Positions 1-8,892 of a stretch of 64,000 bases of DNA are shown here, piece after piece. Origin of the DNA: Aquimarina sp. MMG016. Lineage in GTDB: Bacteria; Bacteroidota; Bacteroidia; Flavobacteriales; Flavobacteriaceae. Every line of letters starts with the position of its first letter. Position 1 is the first letter of the stretch. The stretch spans positions 372,001-436,000 of the forward strand of contig NZ_JAGJEA010000002.1 of the NCBI RefSeq assembly GCF_018100805.1. The letters run 5' to 3'. The notes beneath the pieces are model-generated. The model was given only the letters and a program-made list of their open reading frames with translations. It was not told the DNA's origin and did not search any database. The translations under genes were made by a program, and so were the position numbers.

Positions 1-907
1 GAGTTATATAATGGGTAAATGCCATTTGACCGGTTTTAATAAGGAAGTGGAGTTGATGCGTTTTATTAGCTATCTCGGTTATCCAAATGCATAGGATAAT
101 CAGAACAAAAGACCCGCTAATCCCTGAAATCATAAATAAGGGCATCGGCGGCATAGGACTCGTTCCATACAGGGCAACGGTTTCGTCTAACGAAAAATTG
201 GTATAGCTTAAAGAAGCGTCAATCAACCGTTTTGAAATCATTTGCACCAGGATAAAAATGGTAACAGATACCCATAGGATGAGATTTCTTCGGGGTTTAG
301 AACTCATATTTTGTCTACCCAACCATATACCGGCTAATAGAAATGCGACCCAAGGTACTACAGGATGAAAGCCATTGATGAAGAAGTTTCTAAAGAAGCC
401 GCTGATGCTCCAGAAATCGGTATACTCGACGGTTACCCAATTCCATCCTTCTTCATACTCAATAATATACAGCATATAGGGGTATAGGATAATCAGCAAC
501 AATGCGAGTATCCATAGATATGCTGAATGTCTTGTCATCACTATAGCACCAATCAGAATATAACACCCATAAAAGTGTAATATGTCTGCGGGCCACATCC
601 AACTAAAAAACAAACCAAATACAAAAAGGAATGCCGCACGTTTATATAGCAGCATTCTTTTTTGTTTTAGCCCAATGCTGTCTGCTGTAAGTAGATTTTT
701 CTTTATTAGTAAAGAAATCCCTACGCCAGCCAGCACTACAAAAAGAGCGGCTCCTTTACCTTGTAAAAATTGTAACATACTAGCCAACACACTTTCATCA
801 TGGTCAGGACTGGCGAGTACCAAATTAAAGTTGACAACAATCATGATAAATACTGCAATGGCACGGGCCAGGTCATACCCATGTATTCTCTGTTTATGTT
901 CTATCAT
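1..907 (-). CDS. Heparan-alpha-glucosaminide N-acetyltransferase-like (DUF1624/DUF418-type) membrane protein, partial
   Basis: A frame open from an ATG at 907 to the window edge gives about 302 residues without a stop; the C-terminus lies outside the window. The N-terminus carries the family pattern RIHGYDLARAIAVFIMIVVN, a first membrane segment. Several more hydrophobic segments follow, and the middle has FHPVVPWVAFLLAGIWLGR, typical of the catalytic-domain family shared by HGSNAT, DUF1624 and YeiB-like proteins. Members are multi-pass inner-membrane proteins thought to transfer acyl groups to glycans or other exported substrates; the substrate here is unknown. The frame was read directly from the reverse strand. 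The family call is fairly secure, the exact subfamily is not. Confidence 0.8.
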   Translation of the reverse strand, partial: MIEHKQRIHGYDLARAIAVFIMIVVNFNLVLASPDHDESVLASMLQFLQGKGAALFVVLAGVGISLLIKKNLLTADSIGLKQKRMLLYKRAAFLFVFGLFFSWMWPADILHFYGCYILIGAIVMTRHSAYLWILALLLIILYPYMLYIIEYEEGWNWVTVEYTDFWSISGFFRNFFINGFHPVVPWVAFLLAGIWLGRQNMSSKPRRNLILWVSVTIFILVQMISKRLIDASLSYTNFSLDETVALYGTSPMPPMPLFMISGISGSFVLIILCIWITEIANKTHQLHFLIKTGQMAFTHYIT

Positions 908-987
908 CTGTAGTAAATATTATTTGAGTTTTATAAAAAATCTTATGGTAAAGGAGTCGCTCGGAACTTCAAAAGAAGTAACCGACC

Positions 988-1536
988 TTATAGACTATAG
1001 GAAAGTGTTACTTGTATAGCTTTATTCTTTGATTTTCCCACGGGTTTAGTAATGTCACGAAGCCCTAGGTTATATCTCGCGCCAATTTCTAATTGAGAAG
1101 TAATATCATAACTTACTCCAAAGGCGGCACCATAATCTAATTTTCTAAGATTGGATTTATCCATACCTTTGGTAGACAATAAATAACTGGCATAAGGCCC
1201 TGCTTCAATGGCTAGTTTGTGAATAGGATATAGCCTTAGAGATCCAGGAAGTACCTGAATGTAGTTAAGTCTGATATCATCATTTCCTTTGGGTTTTGCT
1301 CCAAACGCATTGTACAATACCTCTGAACGTATTGCTAAAGGCTCTGAAAATTTGTATTGTGTAAAAAATCCACCTACGGGGCCAATTTTAGCCTTTGAAT
1401 TGATACCTGTGATATCGCTACGGCTAGCACCTGCTTTTATACCAAAGGTAAAAGGGTCGTTGTTTTGGGCGTTAGTAATAAAAGTACATGCCAATACTAA
1501 AGACATCATAACCACTGTTCTCATTTTAATAATCAT
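988..1536 (-). CDS. Outer-membrane beta-barrel protein (PorT-like)
   Basis: A 182-residue protein with an N-terminal signal peptide ending near NAQ (residue 24). It opens with FGIKAGASRSDI, the usual start of the OMP_b-brl_2 family, and continues as alternating hydrophobic and aromatic strands ending in a C-terminal LSYSL, as expected for a small outer-membrane barrel. Translation could start at Met1 or Met5 (MRTVVMMSL); both leave the signal peptide intact. A TAnnTTTG-like -7 element is visible about 40 bases upstream (reverse complement of 1576-1583). Function of this family in flavobacteria is generally unknown; a role in the outer membrane is the only safe inference. Confidence 0.8.
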   Translation of the reverse strand: MIIKMRTVVMMSLVLACTFITNAQNNDPFTFGIKAGASRSDITGINSKAKIGPVGGFFTQYKFSEPLAIRSEVLYNAFGAKPKGNDDIRLNYIQVLPGSLRLYPIHKLAIEAGPYASYLLSTKGMDKSNLRKLDYGAAFGVSYDITSQLEIGARYNLGLRDITKPVGKSKNKAIQVTLSYSL

Positions 1537-1630
1537 AATTTTTGTTTTTGTAATTTTTATAAATTTTTAATGCCCCAAAAGTATTTTCGGATGATGGGTT
1601 ATGTATTTCTCCCTATAATATTGGACAAAA

Positions 1631-1663
1631 AAAAGTGTCTTGATTCACAGGGAAGACACTTTT
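1631..1663 (-). terminator. Rho-independent terminator after the AraC gene
   Basis: An 11-bp perfect stem (AAAAGTGTCTT / AAGACACTTTT) flanked by A/T runs lies 37 bases past the stop codon of the AraC regulator read on the minus strand. It also insulates the beta-barrel gene downstream. Confidence 0.75.
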
Positions 1664-1699
1664 AAAAATTATAATTATTTAATATTCAGTATGTTGATC

Positions 1700-2818
1700 T
1701 TATTTCATAGCGCTGCCCTTTTTTTTAAATTCTGTGGGCGTCATGTTAGTATTTTTCCTGAAGGCTGTATAAAATGCCGCTTTGCTATTAAAACCCACAT
1801 CTAGTGCAATAGCAAAAATAGTATTGGGTTTAGGGACCAGCAGCATAGGTTTGGCAGCTTCAATTCTATACTTGTTAATGTAGTCTGAAAACCCTGTTTG
1901 TGCATTTTGATTAATGGCTTGTGAAATATGATGTACCGACTTATCCAGTTTATCCGCCAGGGTATTGAGCTTAATATCATAATCCAGATACAGTTCTTCA
2001 TCGCTTACCATACTTTCGATTTGGTTAAAAAGCTCTGAAGAGTCCGATAAAGAAGACTTTGCATACTTTTTTTTGGTTACTTCCGGTAAATCTTCAAAAG
2101 CACCTGTAAACGCAAACACCGGGAAGTGCATGATTGAATATGCCAGAATAAAGAAGAAGACAGCCAATAAAAGTGTTTCGGTTTTAGCATAAAACTCGAG
2201 ATTTTCTAGGGTATCAGTATTTAGAACCGTATTAAAACCGCTAATGATTTGAAGAAGGATACATAAAATGATTACTATTTTAACCCATTGATAATTTAGT
2301 TTTAGGGACTTATCTAAATTTAGATAGAGTGGCGTATTCTTTAGTTTTAAATACCCCAACACCAATAAAACAATATTTACCGCGGTGGTAATAATATATT
2401 CTATCTCTATCCAGAACCATATACCATAGGTATCTGTAGTAGCTATAATATCTTTTACAGAATTATATTCTAAGGTAAGTGTGAAGAGCGTCCATCGTAT
2501 AGCGGTATACCCTATAAGTATTAGCATCCCTTTTTTAAGGTTTACTTCTGTTTTGGTAAATAACAAAATAAAGTAGTAGAAGAGAGGACCAATAAGATGA
2601 TACAATACATAGGCACCCCCGGAAAACACACTATTGATATCCAGTTTAAGCAATAAATAATAATCAAAAGAGGTGTAGGCATATAAAAATACTAAAGCGC
2701 TCAACACATACCGAATTCTTTTATCGCTACCCAATCCGGACGTTCTGGAGATTATAAAGATGCCCAGAAATAATCCAAGTATGGAGCTTAATAAAGGAGA
2801 TATATCTAAAAGATTCAT
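1700..2818 (-). CDS. Membrane-anchored AraC-family transcriptional regulator
   Basis: 372 residues. The first about 230 form seven or eight hydrophobic segments, starting at the very N-terminus (LDISPLLSSILGLFLGIFII). The last about 100 form a double helix-turn-helix of the AraC type, with the signature IFAIALDVGFNSKAAFYTAFRKNTNMTP. This architecture, membrane sensor plus cytoplasmic AraC domain, is common in Bacteroidota. It is divergent from the sterol-desaturase-like gene starting at 3034, with a 215-base gap between the starts, so that neighbour is a candidate target. The same architecture recurs at 60732-61865. Ligand unknown. Confidence 0.88.
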   Translation of the reverse strand: MNLLDISPLLSSILGLFLGIFIISRTSGLGSDKRIRYVLSALVFLYAYTSFDYYLLLKLDINSVFSGGAYVLYHLIGPLFYYFILLFTKTEVNLKKGMLILIGYTAIRWTLFTLTLEYNSVKDIIATTDTYGIWFWIEIEYIITTAVNIVLLVLGYLKLKNTPLYLNLDKSLKLNYQWVKIVIILCILLQIISGFNTVLNTDTLENLEFYAKTETLLLAVFFFILAYSIMHFPVFAFTGAFEDLPEVTKKKYAKSSLSDSSELFNQIESMVSDEELYLDYDIKLNTLADKLDKSVHHISQAINQNAQTGFSDYINKYRIEAAKPMLLVPKPNTIFAIALDVGFNSKAAFYTAFRKNTNMTPTEFKKKGSAMK

Positions 2819-3033
2819 ATCTAAAATAGGTTACTATGTATTATCTAAAAACAGATACTAAGTATACTTTTTTGTTTATGCTAAGGCAAAAATATTTTTT
2901 TTCTTCAAGAGTTAGTAAAATCTCAATAAAATAAAGCGAAAACTTTGTCTTGATTTATAAGGAAAGATACTATGGCGGGTTGATGACGCTACATTTGCGC
3001 TCATAAAGATTATAAATAAAAATATGTATAGCT

Positions 3034-3906
3034 ATGAGTTTCGCAAAACTAATATCGTTATTTGAAGAGTCAGGAATCATGACATTTATTGGTTATTTTT
3101 TTGTGTTCAATTTAGGATTAATTGTTATTGAAGTACTTCTGGACTTGGTAACTTCTAAGAAAAGACGTTGGAATGATTCGTTGGCCAATTTCTCAATTTT
3201 TATCATGAATCAGTTATTAGAAAAAACGATCGTTGGTTCTATTGGAGTTCTGTTTTTAATACCCATTTCTCTGATGGCTTTTTATCCAATTCCTTTAAAT
3301 ATATATACTTGGATCGCAGCATTTTTTGTTGCTGATTTTACATACTATTGGATGCACCGACTAGAACACGAACACCGTATTTTATGGGCCAGCCATAGTG
3401 TACATCATTCTTCTGAGGATTATAACCTAACTATCTCGTTTAGACTAAGTATTGTTGAAGGCTTATTTGAGTGGATATTTTTAGTTCCGATGGTTTTGAT
3501 TGGGTTTTCACCATTTCAGGCCATTATAGGATTAATACTAGTCGCACAATTTCAAACATGGATTCATACAGAGCATATTGGTTCATTGGGTTGGTTAGAC
3601 AAAATATTTAATACCCCCTCTGTGCATCGTGTGCATCATGGTTCGAATCATAAATATTTAGATAAGAACTACGGAGGGTTCTTAATTATCTGGGACAGAA
3701 TATTCGGTACCTATCAGAAAGAGGAAGAAAAAGTAGTTTATGGTTTAACCAAAAATATACATACAAACAACCCCGTAAAAATCAATTTTATGGAATATAA
3801 AAACATTTGGAAAGATGTAAAAAAGAGTCGCTCACTCAAGGATACTCTTAAAATCATTTTTGGCGGTTTAGCCTGGAGGCCAGATTACTTTAAGGATAAA
3901 AACTAA
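3034..3906 (+). CDS. Sterol desaturase / fatty acid hydroxylase superfamily protein
   Basis: A 290-residue integral membrane protein with the histidine clusters of the di-iron fatty acid hydroxylase superfamily: H108xxxH112, H121xxHH125, H178xxH181 and H198xxHH202. These are expected to hold the two irons in the cytoplasmic active site between membrane segments. Family members hydroxylate or desaturate sterols, carotenoids or lipid headgroups and alkyl chains; the substrate cannot be told here. A -7-like TAcaTTTG is present at 2990-2997, with no clear -33 TTG at the right distance. The divergent AraC regulator is the likely controller. A second, distant paralogue lies at 22245-23090. Confidence 0.85.
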   Translation: MSFAKLISLFEESGIMTFIGYFFVFNLGLIVIEVLLDLVTSKKRRWNDSLANFSIFIMNQLLEKTIVGSIGVLFLIPISLMAFYPIPLNIYTWIAAFFVADFTYYWMHRLEHEHRILWASHSVHHSSEDYNLTISFRLSIVEGLFEWIFLVPMVLIGFSPFQAIIGLILVAQFQTWIHTEHIGSLGWLDKIFNTPSVHRVHHGSNHKYLDKNYGGFLIIWDRIFGTYQKEEEKVVYGLTKNIHTNNPVKINFMEYKNIWKDVKKSRSLKDTLKIIFGGLAWRPDYFKDKN

Positions 3907-4074
3907 TGTGAGTAATTGTTGTTATGGCAACCTTTAGGGTTTAGGACTACCAATTTATTAAATAGGCGAGGGGGTGGAGGTAAAAGGTGTTTGCGATGTG
4001 AGGATTAAGACTTAAAGGTTTAATCACCTTTTACTAAAATGTCATCCTCAATTACTCCTGCTTCGGTCATTACT

Positions 4075-4320
4075 TTAATCAGTATTTTTAAAATATTCAG
4101 ATGGTACTTTTCCAAACCTTTTTTTAAAAGCCTGAGTGAAGTGGGAGAGGTTGTTCATACTCAATTCATGTGCGATCTCACTAATACTGGCTCGTACATT
4201 ATATTCGATCTTATATTTTGCAGATTGTAATCGAATTTCTCTAATATAAGCCGCTGGTGTTTGCCCTGTGGCAGGTTTAATTTTTCTAATTAATTTAGGA
4301 TCAGAAGTATTGCATCGTCC
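4075..4320 (-). pseudogene. AraC-type DNA-binding domain remnant (5' truncated)
   Basis: The minus strand between 4302 and 4075 reads in one uninterrupted frame as the C-terminal half of an AraC domain: helix-one end LIRKIKPATGQTPAAYIREI, then ISEIAHELSMNNLSHFTQAF, then KKRFGKVPSEYFKNTD and a stop. Upstream the similarity fades within about 20 codons and the frame meets a stop at 4333-4335, with no suitable start codon. The remainder of the gene (sensor, and first helix-turn-helix) is missing. I infer a decayed regulator rather than a live gene. It sits alone between the desaturase and the M24 peptidase. Confidence 0.75.
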
Positions 4321-4520
4321 TGAAAAAAAAGTTTACAATAATAGGATTTTTAATATCATAATTCTTCTATAGTTTTTCAGTTTTTTTATGGTTTTGATGT
4401 ACTTGATTAGGAGTAAGATTTTCTATACTTGTAAGAGATCTTTACTTCATATTGCAAGAGTCTCTTTTTTATAATACTTTTAGTTTTTAAAGTAAACACT
4501 AATCATCTCACCAATTACTC

Positions 4521-5837
4521 ATGAATAAACTCTTAATTACCCTACTTTTAATTACATATACTATTCAATCTCAGGTTCTTCCGGAGAGAGAACGGGCTGA
4601 TGTTATTGATATGGTTTTAGCAGATCGGTTTAATAACCTCTTACCTCAACTGATGGATCGTACCGGATTCGATATGTGGATATTGATTTCCAGAGAATAT
4701 AATGAAGATCCTGTCCTAAAAACCATGTTGCCATCTAGCTGGTTAAATGCTCGCCGTAGAACTATATTTGTTTTTTATAGAGATAAAAAGAATAATAAGA
4801 TCGAAAAATTGGCTGTAGCTCGATATAATGTAGGTAAGAATATAGACTCTGCCTGGGATAAAGAAAAACAACCAGATCAATGGAAAGCTCTTGTAGATAT
4901 TATTACCGAAAGGAACCCGGAAAGAATAGGGCTTAATTATTCTAAAGATTTTGGGATTGTTGATGGTATCGTGAAAACAGATTATGAGGAATTTATGAAT
5001 GTGCTTCCTGATGAGTTAAAACCAAAAATTACTTCTGCTGAGCAACTAGCTATTGCCTGGATCGAATCCAGAACTGAGCAGGAAATGGAAATTTATAAGC
5101 AACTGGTAAAAATCACTCATGACATTATAGCAGAAGCTTTTAGTACCGCTGTTATTAAACCAGGAACTACTACCACAGATGATGTAGAGTGGTGGTTGCG
5201 ACAAAAAGTTACTGATATGGGATTAGACACCTGGTTTCATCCTACCGTAGATATACAAAGAGCTGGAGAAAACCTAGAAAGTCATATCGTTTCTTTTTCT
5301 AATCGTCCTGATGATAAAATCATTTCTAAAGGTGATTTAATTCATTGTGATTTTGGAATTACATACCTGAGATTAAATACGGATTGCCAACAACATGCAT
5401 ATATTCTTAAGAATGAAGAAACTTCTCCTCCTGAATTTTTAGTCAAAGCCTTTAAGGATGGAAATCGAGTGCAAGATATTTTTACTGCAAACTTTGAAAC
5501 AGGAAAAACCGGAAATGAAATTCTATTAAATTCCTTAGCACAAGGAAAGGCAGAAGGTCTTAAACCGGCTATTTATACCCACCCCTTAGGATTATATGGT
5601 CATTCTTCTGGTCCAACCATTGGCATGTGGGATTCTCAGGGTGGTGTTCCAGGACCTGGAGATTATCCGTTGTATGAAAATACGGTCTATGCTATAGAAC
5701 TAAACACGACAGTTACTATTCCTGAGTGGAAAAAGGACATCAGAATTATGTTAGAAGAAGCTGGGTTTTGGGGGGCAAAAGGTTTTAGATATGTGAATGA
5801 AAGACAAACAGAGTTAATTACGATACCAAAACGATAG
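4521..5837 (+). CDS. Exported M24-family metallopeptidase (Xaa-Pro aminopeptidase-like)
   Basis: 438 residues with a signal peptide (cleavage near SQ, residue 18). The C-terminal half is a pita-bread fold with all five expected metal ligands visible: D277 (HCDFG), D288 (LNTDC), H361 (GHSSGP), E393 (AIELN) and E412 (LEEAGF). The N-terminal part matches the creatinase-N-like domain. Enzymes of this family remove N-terminal residues before proline; here the signal peptide places it in the periplasm or outside. It stands alone with its own terminator. Substrate specificity is inference. Confidence 0.85.
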   Translation: MNKLLITLLLITYTIQSQVLPERERADVIDMVLADRFNNLLPQLMDRTGFDMWILISREYNEDPVLKTMLPSSWLNARRRTIFVFYRDKKNNKIEKLAVARYNVGKNIDSAWDKEKQPDQWKALVDIITERNPERIGLNYSKDFGIVDGIVKTDYEEFMNVLPDELKPKITSAEQLAIAWIESRTEQEMEIYKQLVKITHDIIAEAFSTAVIKPGTTTTDDVEWWLRQKVTDMGLDTWFHPTVDIQRAGENLESHIVSFSNRPDDKIISKGDLIHCDFGITYLRLNTDCQQHAYILKNEETSPPEFLVKAFKDGNRVQDIFTANFETGKTGNEILLNSLAQGKAEGLKPAIYTHPLGLYGHSSGPTIGMWDSQGGVPGPGDYPLYENTVYAIELNTTVTIPEWKKDIRIMLEEAGFWGAKGFRYVNERQTELITIPKR

Positions 5838-5849
5838 GTTTAGATATAA

Positions 5850-5885
5850 AAAAGCATCCCTAATTTTACTATTAAGGATGCTTTT
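5850..5885. terminator. Bidirectional terminator between convergent genes
   Basis: Ten-base perfect arms AAAAGCATCC and GGATGCTTTT face each other between the ends of the M24 peptidase (plus) and the next lipoprotein (minus), with A and T runs on both sides. Confidence 0.85.
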
Positions 5886-5901
5886 CCGGAATAACTTTAA
5901 G

Positions 5902-6690
5902 CTAAAGCTCTATTTCTTCACTTGTACCATCAGGATACGTAACTGTGGCAATGTTATCACAGATACCATCTCCATAATCTATAGAAGCAGAAGAACCATT
6001 TTCTGTAATAGTAAGTACTCCCTCTACGATATACCCACAAACCGAAGTTCCTCTTAAGGATGGATCAATAACTAGCGAATATGATTCACCATTGATGGTC
6101 ACATCCCAGTTACCAGTGATTATAATAGTGTTCTCTGTTAATCCTCCCGAAATTTCAAATTTCTTAGTTCCTTTGATTGTCCCGGTAATCACATTAGGAA
6201 TATTTATAGCTAAATCTGATGTTACCGAATACATAAAAGTAAGATCAGTAAAGTTAGCAGAATATTCGGTTGTTTTATTTCCTTCAATACTAGAGTCATT
6301 AAATGTAAAACCTTCAAAAGAAATAGAGGATGTAATGGCTTGATCGGCTATGGTATAGCTAACATTTATTTTTCCGTTTATCGTATTTCCATCGATATTA
6401 CAATCTGTAAACGTGATAGCATATGATCCATCTGCAAAAGCTACATCAATACACTCATTGCTATTTTTACCGGATCTACCTGGCGTAACCAAATCAGAAG
6501 ATTGATCCATAATTAAATTATCTACAAAAGCAGACGCTTTTTCGAGATCCAAATTTTTCTGTACATCTTCTTTAGATATAGATTGATTTAGCGGATTGTT
6601 ATTGTCATCATCGCTACAGCTGGCGATCAATAAGCAAGCAGTAAAAATAGTGGCTAATATTTTTACTTTAAAAAATGGTTTGTTCATCAT
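5902..6690 (-). CDS. Putative lipoprotein, unrecognised
   Basis: 262 residues. The N-terminus MMNKPFFKVKILATIFTACL is followed by a lipobox ending in Cys (LIASC, about residue 25) and a run of Asp/Asn (DDDNNN), the usual tether of a flavobacterial surface lipoprotein. The rest is rich in Thr, Ser and Ile with alternating strands (NTINGKINVSYTIADQ, ISGGLTENTIIITGNWDVTI), suggesting an all-beta protein. Four further cysteines are scattered. No family recognised. It is separated by 330 bases from the lipoprotein cluster that begins at 7021 and may or may not belong to it. Confidence 0.7.
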   Translation of the reverse strand: MMNKPFFKVKILATIFTACLLIASCSDDDNNNPLNQSISKEDVQKNLDLEKASAFVDNLIMDQSSDLVTPGRSGKNSNECIDVAFADGSYAITFTDCNIDGNTINGKINVSYTIADQAITSSISFEGFTFNDSSIEGNKTTEYSANFTDLTFMYSVTSDLAINIPNVITGTIKGTKKFEISGGLTENTIIITGNWDVTINGESYSLVIDPSLRGTSVCGYIVEGVLTITENGSSASIDYGDGICDNIATVTYPDGTSEEIEL

Positions 6691-7020
6691 GATATTGTTT
6701 TATTTTTTTAACAACATTATGAAGTCTGTAGTATGATATGGTTTGTTAATTTTTAGTTAAACAAAAAAGCAAAATGTTAATTAAAACGCCTCGTTTTCTA
6801 GTTGTAAATAAGTTTTTAATTATATACATACCTCAGAAAAATCAATAACTACTTGGATTATAAACAACACTATTTGTATCTATATCAAATCTTACTTTAG
6901 TATAAGATCCGCTCCAAAATAGTTTTGGTTTAGTTTTCATAAATGACAGAAAACAATTTGTTATAAAGAACCCTTCTGTACTTTCAGTGCAGAAGGGTAT
7001 AAATATTCATTATAAAATAG
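6691..7020. other. Intergenic stretch with a 32-codon ORF and a terminator
   Basis: Apart from the terminator at 6971-6997, the only structure I see is a minus-strand ORF at 6842-6940 (32 codons, beginning MKTKPKLFWSGSYTKV). It has no recognisable domain and could be a remnant of a decayed lipoprotein gene or chance. The rest is AT-rich with no clear signal. Confidence 0.4.
6971..6997 (-). terminator. Terminator of the lipoprotein cluster
   Basis: Eight-base arms CCCTTCTG and CAGAAGGG, 24 bases past the stop of the 172-residue lipoprotein read on the minus strand. It marks the downstream end of the 7-15 kb cluster. Confidence 0.75.
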
Positions 7021-7539
7021 TTACTGTTGGCAAGAATTAATTTTTAATGCAGCATATTGTATTTGATAAGTATTAATATCTCCATCAATAACCATTGGGA
7101 AATAGGTTTTACTATTTCCAAGTTGGTTAACAAGAAGTAAGTCTCTGTAATAACTTCTATTACTAGTACCAAACCTCGTTACTTCAAATTTAAAGCGATC
7201 TTGGGCTGAAAATTGATAATTATCACGATATATTTCCGGAATTTCCAGTTTTATAGTTTGGTGATCTTGAACAGTATATTCACCGAGATACAAACCAGGG
7301 CCAAATCCTCCAAAATAAATAGTGACTTTTAATTTGATGAATGCTTGACCAAAGTCATACCAATCTTTGTCATACTTTGCTTCAAGCGTATAACAACTAG
7401 GATCAGTAACATCCTCTCCTATGGTAGGACTAGTACTTTCAAATTTTGCAAACGGTACTTCATCAATAGCATCTTTTTCACAAGAAGTGATCAAAAGAAT
7501 TGACATACATAACAGGCTGATAATTGATAGTTTTTTCAT
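7021..7539 (-). CDS. Putative lipoprotein, family X copy 2
   Basis: 172 residues with a lipobox at ITSC (Cys20). No known domain. Its second half resembles that of the lipoprotein at 8338-8892: both have F-S-x-x-DRF followed by a basic or hydrophobic strand, a Y-x-R motif and a Pro-rich segment, then N/Y-Q-I and a Cys within a few residues of the C-terminus. I therefore treat them as diverged paralogues. It follows the 207-residue lipoprotein at 7686 after a hairpin and a GGC/GCC element that are duplicated at 9640-9800. Likely anchored at the cell surface or in the periplasm; role unknown. Confidence 0.7.
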   Translation of the reverse strand: MKKLSIISLLCMSILLITSCEKDAIDEVPFAKFESTSPTIGEDVTDPSCYTLEAKYDKDWYDFGQAFIKLKVTIYFGGFGPGLYLGEYTVQDHQTIKLEIPEIYRDNYQFSAQDRFKFEVTRFGTSNRSYYRDLLLVNQLGNSKTYFPMVIDGDINTYQIQYAALKINSCQQ

Positions 7540-7571
7540 GAGTTTTTATAAATTATTATTGCCCTTACTCT

Positions 7572-7660
7572 ATTGCGGCTTTTCAGGTTACGCCCTTATG
7601 GACTATTTTTTTAGAGAAGGTCGAAGTGAAGAACCGTAAGTTTCCCAGGCTCACGATTCT
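7572..7660 (-). promoter_or_regulatory. Duplicated hairpin plus GGC/GCC element, copy A
   Basis: Between two lipoprotein genes, read on the minus strand, lies a hairpin whose arms GAATCGTGAG and CTTACGGTTC pair with two G-U wobbles (7631-7660). It is followed by GGCGTAACCTGAAAAGCC. A closely similar pair occurs at 9666-9773. The hairpin lacks a long U tract, so a terminator is only one possibility; an attenuator or processed leader of the next gene is another. Confidence 0.45.
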
Positions 7661-7685
7661 TTCAAAACAAATAATCAAAGTTATT

Positions 7686-8309
7686 TTATGGACATATTGG
7701 ATCACAAGGTGGGTCAATGATAATATCCCGAGGTCTTCTAACTGTTCTACCGTCAGCCCACGTTCTGGCAACCGGATTTACTACCCAAATCCTAAGTCCA
7801 TTATTTGCAAATTGGTTTCTTTCGAAAGCTGATCCTAATCGTAGTGTAATTACATCCTGTCCTTGTGAATTAACATATTGTACGCGGTCTGATCCACGAT
7901 AGGTGCCAATAATGCTAGAACCTGCAGTAGTTCTAATATCTACATAGGCATTAGATTCGAAATTATCACCAACAATCCAGATGCAAAAATTATCATCGCA
8001 ACCTGCACCTGCTCTGAGTATTTGTGGTGTTTCTCTTATTTTTCGTACCAAGGCAGCATTATACCTCCCTAAGAATAGATTTTGATTAGGACAACCTTGT
8101 ACATTAAGATAGTGATCCAGGACATAACCAGGAGGTATTCCTTGGGTAGAACATACTATAAGAGATTCAGTATTGTTTTTTTCAGAGTTAAGTTCGGTGA
8201 AATCTTCTATGGACTGTTCACTTTCTATAAAGATATCTTCTTCAGGCTGACAGCCTATCATTAAAAGAATTCCTAATAATAAGCCCCAAAAACTGACATG
8301 CTTTTTCAT
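7686..8309 (-). CDS. Putative lipoprotein, family Y copy A
   Basis: 207 residues, same length as its paralogue at 9801-10424. Lipobox LMIGC (Cys20). The conserved body runs from IPPGYV through GCDDNFCIWIVGDNFES and LRIWVVNPVARTWADGRTVR to an identical Cys-rich tail, IIIDPPCDPICP. The part from IWIVGDNF to WVVNP looks like one Ig/IPT-type beta domain (inference from strand pattern). Six or more cysteines suggest disulphides outside the cytoplasm. It is 28 bases downstream of the 184-residue lipoprotein and probably co-transcribed with it. No function recognised. Confidence 0.75.
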   Translation of the reverse strand: MKKHVSFWGLLLGILLMIGCQPEEDIFIESEQSIEDFTELNSEKNNTESLIVCSTQGIPPGYVLDHYLNVQGCPNQNLFLGRYNAALVRKIRETPQILRAGAGCDDNFCIWIVGDNFESNAYVDIRTTAGSSIIGTYRGSDRVQYVNSQGQDVITLRLGSAFERNQFANNGLRIWVVNPVARTWADGRTVRRPRDIIIDPPCDPICP

Positions 8310-8337
8310 AATTTATGTTTTAAATAGATTGATTGTT

Positions 8338-8892
8338 CTATAAGTTGAAGTCTTCCTCATTACATTGAAAAGGAAAATCAATAGCTATTTGATTATAAAC
8401 AGATACACCATCCGACCCTACAGGATTAATAAAGGGATTAACTATTTCCAAAGGTTTATAAACCGAGTTAAAGTAAAGTCTGGTATAATCGGTAGGCAGG
8501 TTGCCATCATTATTTGGAATAATTTTTATTCTAAAACGATCGTTATCAGAAAATTCGGCACCGAAGACATAAAATGTAAAATTTTGATTATGCCGTACAT
8601 TTAGTTGTGTTACCTGACTACACGAATTATCACCATTTGGGCAGTGTTCTAAAATAAGCTTACCGGTAAATGAGGCCTGATGAGGACTACCATCCAAAAC
8701 AGGAATTATAGTTTGAATAAAATGTACTTTACCTTTAAAACTATTACAGTAACCAAACCATTTGGCATTAGCTTCAGTATCGAGTTCTTCATCTAAGATA
8801 AGTTGCTCATCTATATTTTCAAGACTTTCTTGTTCACAAGAATAGAATACGGTTAATGTAGCGACGAATAATAAAATTGATATTTTTTTCAT
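8338..8892 (-). CDS. Putative lipoprotein, family X copy 1
   Basis: 184 residues with lipobox VFYSC (Cys19) and an acidic linker (EESLEN, DEELDTEA). Cys pairs occur in the middle (EHCPNG, NSCSQ) and near the end (FQCNEE). The segment FSDNDRFRIKIIPN, later VYNQIAIDF and the terminal Cys parallel the lipoprotein at 7021-7539. It is the first gene after the 88-bp leader block at 8991-9078 and is followed after 28 bases by the 207-residue lipoprotein, suggesting an operon. Function unknown. Confidence 0.72.
   Translation of the reverse strand: MKKISILLFVATLTVFYSCEQESLENIDEQLILDEELDTEANAKWFGYCNSFKGKVHFIQTIIPVLDGSPHQASFTGKLILEHCPNGDNSCSQVTQLNVRHNQNFTFYVFGAEFSDNDRFRIKIIPNNDGNLPTDYTRLYFNSVYKPLEIVNPFINPVGSDGVSVYNQIAIDFPFQCNEEDFNL

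Noticed and set aside
4075..4330. Frameshift in the A/T run of the AraC remnant
   Set aside because: On recount the run has seven T on the plus strand and the frame continues to the stop; the remnant is truncated at its 5' side, not frameshifted in the run.
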